The notes under the pieces: generated by a model | What the model was told of the DNA's origin: nothing | Databases searched by the model: none | The model's input: the letters and a program-made list of their open reading frames with translations, nothing else | NCBI RefSeq assembly: GCF_000235445.1 | Contig: NZ_JH378830.1 | Coordinates: 247,892 to 311,891, forward strand | Direction of reading: 5' to 3' | DNA: 64,000 nt | From: Johnsonella ignava ATCC 51276 | Lineage (GTDB): Bacteria > Bacillota > Clostridia > Lachnospirales > Lachnospiraceae | In this document: positions 7,566 through 16,088 of the stretch, in pieces | Layout: each line of letters begins with the position of its first letter | How positions within the stretch are numbered: position 1 is the stretch's first letter | Position numbers and translations under genes: made by a program

Positions 7566-7953
7566 CTTAATGTGTCGGGATGTAAATGATGGTATAGCAG
7601 ATCATTACTGTAATAACATGCCTAAAATACTGAAAATAGATTTGATAAAGATCATTATAAGTATTTCCTGTGTGAAATTGCATGGGGTTTATGTTATTAC
7701 TATATGGTTTTGAACAGATGTAATAGGAATAAAATCTGAAAAGTATCATCCGAACTTATCGGGTGAATATGCGGTTTTACCGGTAGTTAATCCTGATGAT
7801 GAGTATTATCGGTATCGGCAAAATAGTGATGGAACATGGTCTCATAAACCGGGTTCGATAAAGGTTATTAAAGGAGTAAAAAATCCTAAAAAAGATGCAA
7901 AGAAAAGAGGGTATAAATATGACTTGGGATTTTATTATATCAACAAAAAATAA
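7566..7953 (+). pseudogene. Toxin C-terminal tail remnant C
   Basis: Fragments parallel to tail B: CRDVNDGIADHYCNN just after the type-1 gene (about 7574-7612), a shortened middle, and SEKYHPNLSGEYAVLPVVN leading to EYYRYRQNSDGTWSHKPG and GFYYINKK with TAA at 7951-7953. Where tail B has DYHWYRQ this copy has EYYRYRQ, so the histidine, a likely catalytic residue, is lost. There is no start codon and the front half is shifted in frame, so it is inactive. Confidence 0.6.
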
Positions 7954-8305
7954 ATACCTGAAAAGAAAGAGTATAAAAATATTATCATTAATTTTATTTA
8001 TTGTATTATTATTTATGTTAATATTTTTATATAAAAGGTATGATATGTATAAAATTGATGCTGCAACAAAGCATAAATTTGAATCACTGATGGGGAAGCC
8101 ACGTGATGAAGTATTATTAACACTAGGCGATCCGGATGACTGGGAAGGATATGGAATGTTACATCCTGTGTATATTTTAGATAATGGTACAAAGATAGAA
8201 CTTTTTTTCGGATATAACAGTGAAGTACAAAATAACATGCTATGTGAAATAACGTATAAAAAAAATGAAAAGATTATTCGTGATGTAGAGGTAGAAGATT
8301 ATTAG
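7919..8305 (+). CDS. Type-2 immunity-like membrane protein
   Basis: 128 residues from ATG 7919 (AAAAGAGGG upstream), overlapping toxin tail C by 35 nt. It has a short cytoplasmic N-terminus (MTWDFIISTKNKYLKRK), one membrane segment (about 19-38) and a small outward domain with FESLMGKPRDEVLLTLGDPD and HPVYILDNGTKIELFF. The LxGxxxxEVxxxLGxP pattern resembles SmpA/BLIP-like domains, an inference only. The paired toxin tail and overlap suggest immunity. It is the unfused counterpart of residues 1-125 of 3093-4313. Confidence 0.62.
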   Translation: MTWDFIISTKNKYLKRKSIKILSLILFIVLLFMLIFLYKRYDMYKIDAATKHKFESLMGKPRDEVLLTLGDPDDWEGYGMLHPVYILDNGTKIELFFGYNSEVQNNMLCEITYKKNEKIIRDVEVEDY

Positions 8306-8366
8306 AAAATTAAATATTAAAAAATAGTTAATTTAGATATAGAGGAGAGGTATTTAAATTAAAAAA

Positions 8367-9093
8367 ATGATAAAGCTAAAGCATATGCTTGCTCTTTTAT
8401 TAATAATAATAGGAGTAATTGTACTGATGAATATAAATAGAACCTGGACATTTAACCCTGAAAAAAAATCTGAATGAAGTATCGGAGCTGCAATCCGAAC
8501 AAAATTTGAATAAAACATCGGCACTTGACCTTAAGAAAAATCTGAATGTGGAATATTTTATCAATGACATTGATTCAGATACTACATTTGAGGATTTGGA
8601 ACGGGAAATAGGACATCCTAGCGGAATGTGGGGGTCAGGCGTATCAATATTATACTATAATGTTGGTGATTTGATTATTTCAGAAGACATGAGTACAGTA
8701 TTTAGCGAGGATGCTAGAATAAGAATATTAATTATAAGAGATAAAGATAGAAAATATAAATGTAAACTTGTATATAAAACTCCTGATACAAGCAATACGC
8801 AAGATATAAAAAAATTTTTTGAAGAAAAAGAAGATATTAATTCTGTTGATAAAAAAGAAATAGAGATAAGTCAGTTATTTAATTTAAATAATAAATATGC
8901 GTATAAAGATATAGTGAACTTATATGGAGAACCTAATGGTATAATAGATTGTAACAGAATATTTTATCATATAAATTCGTATTATATATTTTTTCCGATG
9001 AAATTTTTGCCCGATTCAAAAGTTTATTTAAAATATATATTGATATATAATGAAAACGGAGACTTCAAATGTTCAGTGTATTATGACAACTGA
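8367..9093 (+). pseudogene. Type-1 immunity-like gene, copy 3, broken by a +1 shift in an A-run
   Basis: The region corresponding to the start codon of copies 1 and 2 is ATT, not ATG. The nearest usable ATG is 8367 (MIKLKHMLALLLIIIGVIVL), but its frame hits TGA at 8475-8477. Relative to copy 2 there is one extra base in the eight-A run at 8461-8468. The rest continues in another frame from 8478 to 9093 (195 residues from TTG 8506): NKTSALDLKKNLNVEYFIND to the C-terminus. The second half is more divergent (KYAYKDIVNLYGEPNGI). Probably dead unless slippage restores the frame. Confidence 0.65.
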
Positions 9094-9149
9094 TTATCAA
9101 TATTATTAATAATAAATAATAGAAATAATTGTATTAATGTTGAGTATAT

Positions 9150-9262
9150 TTTATGATTAAAACTTAGTGTGTCGGGATGTAAATGATGATATAGCATATC
9201 ATCACTGTAATAATCAATAAAGCTGAAGATGGATATTTGAGATATGCTGTAAAGTACCGATT
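9150..9262 (+). pseudogene. Third copy of the toxin-tail 5' fragment
   Basis: Directly after the broken type-1 gene comes CRDVNDDIAYHHCNN (about 9172-9218) and, in a shifted frame, SKAEDGYLRYA. This matches the first part of tails B and C. It stops at about 9260 with no WSHKPG part and no immunity gene, so it is the last and most truncated unit of the array. Confidence 0.55.
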
Positions 9263-9280
9263 GATTTTGCAATAAACTGC

Positions 9281-9309
9281 TTGACATTAAAGACCTTTTA
9301 ACTTATACT
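9281..9309 (+). promoter_or_regulatory. Promoter of the tRNA cluster
   Basis: TTGACA at 9281-9286 and TATACT at 9304-9309 with exactly 17 bp between them, about 70 bp before the first tRNA. A strong sigma-A type promoter placed to drive tRNA-Pro, -Glu and -Thr. Confidence 0.8.
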
Positions 9310-9377
9310 ACTTGAGGCGGTTGAGAAAAGCGAAAAGTTTTAACCTCAACAGCATATGTGTGCAGAAGCACAGGTAT

Positions 9378-9451
9378 CGAGGCGTGGCTCAGTTTGGTAG
9401 AGCGCAGCGTTCGGGACGCTGAGGCCGCAAGTTCAAATCTTGTCGCCTCGA
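9378..9451 (+). tRNA. tRNA-Pro (CGG)
   Basis: A 74-nt cloverleaf. The acceptor CGAGGCG pairs with CGCCTCG, the D stem is GCTC/GAGC, and the anticodon stem CAGCG/CGCTG encloses the loop TTCGGGA, giving anticodon CGG with G37. The T arm contains GTTCAAATC. No 3' CCA is encoded. Confidence 0.95.
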
Positions 9452-9461
9452 TTTATTTTAA

Positions 9462-9533
9462 GGCCAATTGGTCAAGCGGCTAAGACGGCGCCCTCTCACG
9501 GCGCAAACCCGGGTTCGATTCCCGGATTGGTCA
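9462..9533 (+). tRNA. tRNA-Glu (CTC)
   Basis: A 72-nt cloverleaf. The acceptor GGCCAAT pairs with ATTGGTC. The anticodon stem GCGCC/GGCGC encloses the loop CTCTCAC, giving anticodon CTC. The T arm is CCGGGTTCGATTCCCGG. CCA is not encoded. Confidence 0.95.
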
Positions 9534-9569
9534 TGTAGATGCTTTGGGTTTATTCCCAGAGCATTTTGT

Positions 9570-9642
9570 GCTTATGTGGCGCAGCTGGTAGCGCAACTCA
9601 TTCGTAATGAGTAGGTCGCCGGTTCGAATCCGGCCATGAGCT
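9570..9642 (+). tRNA. tRNA-Thr (CGT)
   Basis: A 73-nt cloverleaf. The acceptor GCTTATG pairs with CATGAGC. The anticodon stem ACTCA/TGAGT encloses the loop TTCGTAA, giving anticodon CGT. The T arm is GCCGGTTCGAATCCGGC. CCA is not encoded. Confidence 0.95.
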
Positions 9643-9695
9643 TTAGGATGTCAACAGATTGGAGATTTTGTATGGCACCGCACATTATACTATTC

Positions 9696-9739
9696 AAACT
9701 CCTGGTCATTACAGTGCGGACCGGGAGTTTATTTTTTAG
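9696..9739 (+). terminator. Terminator after the tRNA cluster
   Basis: AAACTCCTGGTC (9696-9707) pairs with GACCGGGAGTTT (9719-9730), with one wobble, and is followed by ATTTTTT. It lies about 50 nt beyond tRNA-Thr. Confidence 0.8.
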
Positions 9740-9817
9740 GTTTTTAAAATGATATACTGCTTTATAATAATAAATGAAAGGGAAAATCTAATTTAAGTTT
9801 TAATAAGGAATCAGCAT

Positions 9818-11317
9818 ATGAAAAAAATTGATGAAGGCTGGATTGCCGCTCTTGCACCAAATGCAAATGCCGTTTCAAATGCCAAAAAGATATCTTTACA
9901 GGGCGGATTTATAAAAAGGATGAGAGCCGGGGATGATTCATTATACTTGGGGGAGTGTAAAGGAAGCGGAAAGTCGGCTTATACAGTTTCAGCGGATTTT
10001 ATAGATGAATCGGCACCGGTTTTCAGGTGCAGCTGTCCAAGCAGACAGCTGCCGTGTAAGCATAGTATTGCCCTTCTGTTTGAAATTAATTCGGGTCGTG
10101 AGTTTGAAATAACTGAAATACCCGAGGATATAATTCAAAAAAGGCAAAAACTTGAAACAAGGCGAAAAAAGAAAGAGGCAACTTCAGATAATGAACAAAA
10201 AGGCGATATGTCTGAAGTATCGGATTTGGCAGATGTAAAGGAAAAGACTTCAAAAAAAACAGTATCAAAGGCTGCAAGAACAAAAAAGATAAAAAAACAG
10301 CTTGAGGGACTTGAGCTTATAAGAAAACTAATGAATAGCCTTATGCAGAATGGATTAGGATCTATGGGAAGTGTGTCATTAAAGGATTATAAATCACTTT
10401 CAAAGCAGTTAGGTGATTATTATCTGCCGGGACCGGCAATTTTATTTAACAGGCTTATACTTGAGATTGAAAATTTCCATAGAGATAGTGATGTTATACA
10501 TTATACAAATGCGGTTGAAGTGCTGAAAAGACTCAGATCCCTTGAAAAAAAATCGGAAGAATACCTTAAAGAAATGCTTGAAAATGATGATATAAGGAAA
10601 GATAATGATATATTATATGAGGCATTGGGAGGTGTCTGGAAGCTTGAACAGTTAAATACTCTTGGACTTAAAAAAGAAAATGTCAGGTTAATTCAGCTTT
10701 CATTTGAAGTTGTTTTTGATGAGGCAAGAAGGGAATTTATAGATATAGGCTATTGGATGGATCTTGAAAGAGGCGATATATCATTTACTGCAAACTATCG
10801 CCCTGTAAAGGCACTTAAATATGTAAAGCAGGAGGATTCATGTTTTTCAGTTCTGGATATATCCGTTTTAAGCTGCTACCCCGGAGGTATAAATAAAAGG
10901 ATAAGATGGGACAGTGTAAAATTTAATGAGCCTGTTAATGAGGATTTTAAGACAGTAAAAAGCTTTGCATACAAGGATTTTGATACTGCCATGAAATCGG
11001 TTAAAAATGAAATTAAAAATATTTTATCAGAAAATGAATGTGCGGTATGTATTCATTTTGATGAAATTCTTTTACTAAAAAGGGCAGATTCGGAAAATAC
11101 CGTACTTCTTAAAGATTACAGCGGTAAATATATAGAGCTTAAAGACAGTAAAAAAGGTGCAAATTCGGTACTTTCTCTTTATATGCTTCCTGACAGAACT
11201 TTTTTACATGATCAGGTTATTTTTGGAAAAGTATCTTATGATAAGTCAAGCAGGAGAATGTACATGGTGCCGTGCAGCATAATTACTGATCAGGGCATAC
11301 TTAGACTTGAGTATTAG
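9818..11317 (+). CDS. SWIM zinc-finger protein
   Basis: 499 residues. The SWIM motif CxCx6CxH is clear at C71, C73, C80 and H82 (FRCSCPSRQLPCKHSIALLFE region); it chelates zinc and is thought to bind DNA or protein. A lysine-rich stretch with KKKEATSD and TSKKTVSKAARTKKIKKQ follows (about 110-160), probably a flexible or nucleic-acid-contacting linker. The remainder is a mixed alpha/beta region I do not recognise. Start ATG 9818 has AAGGAA upstream. The next gene, 63 nt on, encodes a HEAT-repeat protein; the two probably form an operon. In other bacteria SWIM proteins of this size sit with a HEAT-like protein, a MoxR-type AAA ATPase and a VWA protein (compare the E. coli yehLMPQ cluster). No ATPase or VWA gene is nearby here. 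Confidence 0.8.
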   Translation: MKKIDEGWIAALAPNANAVSNAKKISLQGGFIKRMRAGDDSLYLGECKGSGKSAYTVSADFIDESAPVFRCSCPSRQLPCKHSIALLFEINSGREFEITEIPEDIIQKRQKLETRRKKKEATSDNEQKGDMSEVSDLADVKEKTSKKTVSKAARTKKIKKQLEGLELIRKLMNSLMQNGLGSMGSVSLKDYKSLSKQLGDYYLPGPAILFNRLILEIENFHRDSDVIHYTNAVEVLKRLRSLEKKSEEYLKEMLENDDIRKDNDILYEALGGVWKLEQLNTLGLKKENVRLIQLSFEVVFDEARREFIDIGYWMDLERGDISFTANYRPVKALKYVKQEDSCFSVLDISVLSCYPGGINKRIRWDSVKFNEPVNEDFKTVKSFAYKDFDTAMKSVKNEIKNILSENECAVCIHFDEILLLKRADSENTVLLKDYSGKYIELKDSKKGANSVLSLYMLPDRTFLHDQVIFGKVSYDKSSRRMYMVPCSIITDQGILRLEY

Positions 11318-11380
11318 TATAATATTTGCTGATTGATTAGACAGTATTTTTAAAATAAAATTATTTCAGGAGGATAATAT

Positions 11381-13291
11381 ATGAATTTAGAAGCTTTGTA
11401 TGAGCTTCGTACAAGGCTTGAAGACTCCGCCGTTGCAGGAATTAAACTTCTGGCTGAGGACTTCAGGCTAAAACGTGCAGTTGATAAAATAGAGTCTTAT
11501 ACAGCGGTTGCACCTGTATTTAAGCAGATCTATGACATGTGCTTAAAACTTACAGGCAGTGCAGATAATGACGGTGAAAGCAAAGCGGAGCTTCTTCTTG
11601 ATGTACTTGCTCTTGTAGATGCGGTGCTTTGTACACAGGGCGGATTTTACTCTATTGATGAAAAAGATAATTTATCGTATATTGATACCTCATTAAACAG
11701 CGGTGAAACATTTAGGCAGTTTCCTTACAGCCGTCTAAAGCCTGTGATTGATGCTTTTTCTTCAGAAGGTTCAGGCAGATATGCTATTATTGCAAATGCA
11801 CATGAGAAAGAACCTGAGATTTTTAAAGATTTCAGGATGAAATACTGGATGGTATATGCACTTGGAGACAGTTACAGTGAAACCGCACAGATGGTTGAGG
11901 GCTGGCTTAAAAACGAAGGAAAAGGTATATGTCCGCTTTTAAAAAAAGACTTTGACCCTAAGGGGAAGAAAGATATGGTAAGGCGGCTTGAGATCATTTC
12001 AGAGATTTCAGGAGAGGAAGAAAATGATTTTTACAAATCACTTGTTCATGATGCCGATGCTGCTAAAGAAGTGCGTGAAGCTGCGATACATGCACTTAGA
12101 TATGACCCTGCAAATGAAGAACTTTTAATTGCTCTTACAGGGAGTGAAAAAGGGAAATGCAAAGAGGCGGCACTGGCTTCACTTTCACATATGAACGGAG
12201 AAGAAGCCATGCAATGCTGGAAAAAGGCAATTTCAAAAAAGCCTGAGGTTTTATCGGCACTTCTTCATAGTTCTACCCGGACGTGGGTAGGTGTGCTTCT
12301 TGGTGAACAGATTAAAAAGCAGCTTGAAAAGCTTGACAGTTATAAAAATATTGCTGATAATAAGGAAACTGCCGGGTTAAAAAAGAAAGACATTGAGATA
12401 CTTGATGCACTGTGGGATGCTTTTACAGGCAAGGCTGTGACTGAAACGGCGGATTATGCTCTTATAGCATATAAATATATTCCTCAAAGAGTTGTAAACT
12501 CATTAAATATTTCAATGATTGTAAATCCTGATAAGTTATTTTTTGATACGGCAGAAAGACTTTATAAAGAATACAAAGATGCCTGCGTTGAGTCTGCATT
12601 TGCTGCCGATTTGCTTACCATGCCTGCCGTGGATGTATATGAAAAGTATAAGGAATACTTTAATAAGTCAATTATAAATCATATAATTGCGGTTAAAAAA
12701 GATGAAACAGGTATTATAAATTGTTTTATAAGGCTTAAATATGATGAAGATAAAAAATGCTATATGTTGGCATGTTCAAAACGTAAGCATTATATTAAAA
12801 CTGTTGAGAAACCTATATTTGAAGCTCTTGATATACGCTGGTATGATTTACTGCTTAATTATAAAAATACAGAAGCAAAAAGATATACCAATGGTTGGAA
12901 TCTGTATGGAAATGCTTTTTATGAAATGGCGGCACAGCTTTATAATCCGTTTTATGAGGGGCTTAATGAAATGTATGGAAAATTTTTTTATAACCATGCT
13001 TTGGGAAAACATGCCACTCCAGAACATGTACGTTTGCTGAAACGATGTGATTGGAAGGAATATAAAAATATACTTTCAAGTCTTGACGTTAGTAAAAACA
13101 GCAAAACTGCAAACTCATATTATGTATCCGAGCTGTTAAAAGAACTTCCGATGTCCTCACAAGAGCTTGCACAGGAGCTTGACAAGCTTCTTGAAAAGGG
13201 CAGGGATATTTATGTAGGATATAGGGCAGCATGGAGAGAATGGAGCGACAAACTTAAAAACGGTGCCGGACTTGATGAAATATTAGGGTAA
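11381..13291 (+). CDS. HEAT-repeat-like partner of the SWIM protein
   Basis: 636 residues, almost entirely helical by composition. It contains HEAT-like units (VHDADAAKEVREAAIHALRY, then EELLIALTGSEKGKCKEAAL, then ASLSHMNGEEAMQCWKKAI) around residues 215-290. No signal peptide, membrane segment or catalytic motif is seen. ATG 11381 has CAGGAGGA upstream. It directly follows the SWIM gene on the same strand. By analogy with SWIM/HEAT/MoxR/VWA clusters it would be a scaffold, but its function is unknown. Confidence 0.65.
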   Translation: MNLEALYELRTRLEDSAVAGIKLLAEDFRLKRAVDKIESYTAVAPVFKQIYDMCLKLTGSADNDGESKAELLLDVLALVDAVLCTQGGFYSIDEKDNLSYIDTSLNSGETFRQFPYSRLKPVIDAFSSEGSGRYAIIANAHEKEPEIFKDFRMKYWMVYALGDSYSETAQMVEGWLKNEGKGICPLLKKDFDPKGKKDMVRRLEIISEISGEEENDFYKSLVHDADAAKEVREAAIHALRYDPANEELLIALTGSEKGKCKEAALASLSHMNGEEAMQCWKKAISKKPEVLSALLHSSTRTWVGVLLGEQIKKQLEKLDSYKNIADNKETAGLKKKDIEILDALWDAFTGKAVTETADYALIAYKYIPQRVVNSLNISMIVNPDKLFFDTAERLYKEYKDACVESAFAADLLTMPAVDVYEKYKEYFNKSIINHIIAVKKDETGIINCFIRLKYDEDKKCYMLACSKRKHYIKTVEKPIFEALDIRWYDLLLNYKNTEAKRYTNGWNLYGNAFYEMAAQLYNPFYEGLNEMYGKFFYNHALGKHATPEHVRLLKRCDWKEYKNILSSLDVSKNSKTANSYYVSELLKELPMSSQELAQELDKLLEKGRDIYVGYRAAWREWSDKLKNGAGLDEILG

Positions 13292-13456
13292 TATATTAAT
13301 TTTTATTTATAATATATCAAATGCAGAATATCTCTTGCATGGGTTATATAAGACAAAGTATATAAATGTATATTTACTATATATTTTATGTGTTTTATAC
13401 TTTATAATTAATAATATAGCATATAAAATAAAACAAATATAAATTATTATAGAATT

Positions 13457-14059
13457 ATGAAGAAAGAATTGGATTATTTTTATATAGGGCACTCATATGG
13501 AGGCAATCAGAGCTGGTTTTTGGATTTTTGGATGCATATAGGAGGATGTGCGGCACTTTGTGCCTGCGACAGTATAATATTGCTTGAAAAAAATAAAATT
13601 AAGACCGGACTGTATCCTTTTAGTATAGAAAAGCTTACAAAAGGGGACTATATCAGATTCGGAAAGATGATGAAACCTTATATAAGACCCCGACTTGGAG
13701 GTGTTGACAGGCTTGATTTATTTATTGAAGGTATAAATAATTACTTTAAGGATTTGAATTATACGGAACTTGAAGTTGAAAAATTGGAATCTGAAAATGA
13801 ACAAAATTATTTTCAGGCGGCTTTCTTTTTAAAAAACTCTATAAACAAAGGTTTTCCGGTATCATTTCTGCTTCTTAAACATAAAAGCAGGGAATTTAGT
13901 CCGATTTTATGGCACTGGTTTATGATTGTCGGTTATAATGAATATGATGATGAATTATATGTTAAGGTGGCAACTTACGGAAATTGGAAATATTACTCAT
14001 TTAGGAAGATGTGGAATTCAGGTTTTGATAATAATGGTGGAATGATTTTATATAAATAA
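13457..14059 (+). CDS. Papain-like (C39-like) cysteine peptidase family protein, cytoplasmic
   Basis: 200 residues, no signal peptide. The pattern GGNQSWFLDFWMHIGGCAAL gives Q18 and C31, with the Cys preceded by two glycines and followed by a helix. HWFMIVGY gives H153, and ATYGNWKYY gives N176. Gln, Cys, His and Asn in this order and spacing fit a papain-like/C39 fold, so all likely catalytic residues are present. Length is close to a bare domain. It stands alone, with a 165-nt AT-rich gap before and 554 nt after. The ribosome site before ATG 13457 is weak (AGAATT), so expression may be low. Substrate unknown. Confidence 0.6.
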   Translation: MKKELDYFYIGHSYGGNQSWFLDFWMHIGGCAALCACDSIILLEKNKIKTGLYPFSIEKLTKGDYIRFGKMMKPYIRPRLGGVDRLDLFIEGINNYFKDLNYTELEVEKLESENEQNYFQAAFFLKNSINKGFPVSFLLLKHKSREFSPILWHWFMIVGYNEYDDELYVKVATYGNWKYYSFRKMWNSGFDNNGGMILYK

Positions 14060-14371
14060 AAAAAATTTGATAACTTTAAAGATTTTTAAAAAAATACTTT
14101 AAAGAAAAATACATGTATTGTAATATTTTATTAAATTATTATTAAAACTATATTTCTTTTTTTATAGTGGTGATAGTGGTACAATTTCATACATATACCG
14201 TATATATGGAGATAAAACATATATTTTCTTAACATACTCTTAACATTTGTTTTTGTAGAATTAATTGTATAGTTAGGTTTGATATAACGGTATAACAGGT
14301 ATTGCAGTAATTATTTAAATTTTAGATTCGGTGGCAAAAAAGGCTTTGTTTTTGCTTTTATATTATGACGT

Positions 14372-14395
14372 AGGTGTCAAAAGTATTTGACACCT
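14372..14395. repeat. Perfect 10-bp hairpin with GTGTCAAA arms
   Basis: AGGTGTCAAA (14372-14381) and TTTGACACCT (14386-14395) pair perfectly around a 4-nt loop. The string GTGTCAAAAGTAT begins here at 14375 and recurs at 14500. Confidence 0.8.
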
Positions 14396-14448
14396 ATTGA
14401 TACAGGATTGCTACAGCCTCGCTTCTGGCAATCCCTACAAAAATATTC
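14395..14448. repeat. Dispersed 54-nt repeat, copy 1
   Basis: Starts TATTGATACAGGATTG and ends CAAAAATATTC. It matches 28981-29034 with about six substitutions in 54 nt. It contains a stem GGATTGC/GCAATCC; in copy 2 one pair changes to G-U wobble, so pairing is partly kept. A shorter related string (CAATCCCTAC then TAAAATA) occurs near 53681. Confidence 0.75.
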
Positions 14449-14499
14449 GTAATTCGCTCATTTTTTTACAAAAAATGGCTACTTACTCATATTTTTTGT

Positions 14500-14562
14500 G
14501 TGTCAAAAGTATATAAATTCTATTGCAAGCAGGCTTGCATCGAATTTATATACTTTTGACAC
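14500..14562. repeat. 63-nt long hairpin with 21-bp perfect arms
   Basis: The arm 14500-14520 (GTGTCAAAAGTATATAAATT...) is the exact reverse complement of 14542-14562. The loop holds a second palindrome, TGCAAGC AG GCTTGCA (14524-14539). The arms begin with the same GTGTCAAAAGTAT string as the hairpin at 14372. Confidence 0.85.
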
Positions 14563-14613
14563 TTGTATCATATTATAACTGCTGCCGTATTATAAAAAAT
14601 AGGAGGTTAATAT

Positions 14614-16005
14614 ATGGGCAAAAATGTTGAGTCCGAAGTGGAAAAAATCATGAGTGAAAATAATAATGCAGGTACTGCGAAAAAAAGAAAGAAAGGCCTT
14701 GGAAAGTTAAAGATATTTTTTATAATACTCGGTTTGATTATAGTTATTTTTATTGTTAAAGGGCTTTTAGGCGGCAAAAAGGCTGCGGCAGTTCCAGTTG
14801 AATCATCAGTCCTTGAAAAGGGTCATATAGAAGATGCATTAAATGTTACAGGACCTGTTGAGGGAACAGACAGTGTTACAATAACTTCAGGAATACACGG
14901 AAAGATAACTGAGATTAATGTAAAAGAGGGTGATGAGGTTGTAGCGGGTGAGACTATTCTTGCAAAGATAGACACCCAGGAGCTTCAAAGCAGGCTTGAA
15001 ACTGCAAGAGGCAACTATGAGCTTGCAATAGCAAATAAAGACGAAAAAATTAAAAATGATCAAAGTTCATATAACAAAGCGGCACAGGCTTTAAATGCCG
15101 CACAAAACGAGTACAACAGAAAGGCGGAGCTTGTTGCCGCCGGAGCTTCACCTCAGTCCGAACTTGATTCCGCAGCCAATGCATTAAACAGTGCAAGGGC
15201 TGATATGGCACAGTACAGAACAAAAGATGGTAAGCTGGATCCCGGAGAATCATATGACATACAGATAAGCAATGCGAAGCTTGAGGTTGAAAGGCTTGAA
15301 AAGCAGCTTGAAGATGCAACGCTTATAGCACCTATAAGCGGCACTGTTACAAGAGTTTTCGCAAAAGTGGGCAGATTTGCTGATCAGGCTGTTGACAATA
15401 ACCCGACTTTAATTACTATTGAAAAACTTGACAAACTTCAGTTAAGACTTTCTGTAAGTGAATATAGTATAGGCAAAGTAAAGCTTGGACAGAAAGTTGA
15501 TATCTCCGCCGATATGCTTGGCAGCGAAAATACAGTACAGGGTACTGTTGAAAAGATAAGTCCTTCAGGTGAGGAAAGGCAGGGCAACTCAGGTGAGAGG
15601 GTTATACCGGTAAATGTAGGTATAGCTGACGGCAGCGGTCTTATTTCAGGTATAAATGCGAAGGCAAAGATAGTAATTCAGGAAAAAGATGATGTATACA
15701 CAGTTCCGATAGGAGCCATAGGAGATGATGGAAACGGTCAGAGTATGATGCAGTTTATTGAAGAAACCGGAGACGGGAAAACAGGGGTTATAAAGGCGGT
15801 GCCTGTAGAGACAGGTATCGAGGGCGAGCTTAATGTTGAACTTCTTGAGGATTCGCTAAAGAGCCTTGATACATCAAAGCCTTTAAGATATATGTCAAAG
15901 TACGATCCTTTGATTGCAGACGGCACAATGGTTGATTATATGATGCTGACAATGATGCCTGACGCTCAGTCAGGTGCTCAGTCAGCACCTGCACAAAGTC
16001 AGTAA
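14614..16005 (+). CDS. Membrane-fusion (HlyD/MacA-type) adaptor of an ABC exporter
   Basis: 463 residues. There is a lysine-rich cytoplasmic N-terminus, one membrane anchor at about 33-52 (IFFIILGLIIVIFIVKGLL), and a biotinyl-lipoyl-like half (GKITEINVKEGDEVVAGETI). A coiled coil follows (about 125-240), then the second lipoyl half (APISGTVTRVFAKVGRFAD) and beta-barrel domains. The C-terminal tail is rich in Gln, Ser and Ala (DAQSGAQSAPAQSQ). ATG 14614 has AGGAGG 7 nt upstream. It is the first gene of a three-gene operon with an ATPase and a MacB-like permease. In a monoderm it would bridge the permease to the outside or the wall; substrate unknown. Confidence 0.85.
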   Translation: MGKNVESEVEKIMSENNNAGTAKKRKKGLGKLKIFFIILGLIIVIFIVKGLLGGKKAAAVPVESSVLEKGHIEDALNVTGPVEGTDSVTITSGIHGKITEINVKEGDEVVAGETILAKIDTQELQSRLETARGNYELAIANKDEKIKNDQSSYNKAAQALNAAQNEYNRKAELVAAGASPQSELDSAANALNSARADMAQYRTKDGKLDPGESYDIQISNAKLEVERLEKQLEDATLIAPISGTVTRVFAKVGRFADQAVDNNPTLITIEKLDKLQLRLSVSEYSIGKVKLGQKVDISADMLGSENTVQGTVEKISPSGEERQGNSGERVIPVNVGIADGSGLISGINAKAKIVIQEKDDVYTVPIGAIGDDGNGQSMMQFIEETGDGKTGVIKAVPVETGIEGELNVELLEDSLKSLDTSKPLRYMSKYDPLIADGTMVDYMMLTMMPDAQSGAQSAPAQSQ

Positions 16006-16088
16006 TAAATATAGTTTTTGTTTATTCCTGTTATAAAATATAATTAATCTGTGATTATTATAAACTTATTTTTGATAGAAAGGATAGC

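Larger units (their letters stand above)
14060..14613. other. 554-nt intergenic region carrying a repeat-rich element
   Basis: No gene found. 14060-14360 is AT-rich and probably holds the promoter of the exporter operon, though no unambiguous -35/-10 pair stands out. 14372-14562 is packed with inverted and direct repeats, listed separately. AGGAGG at 14602-14607 belongs to the next gene. Confidence 0.6.

Noticed and set aside
14372..14562. Repeat cluster as a CRISPR array
   Set aside because: The repeats are inverted and irregular with no evenly spaced unique spacers, and no cas genes are present.
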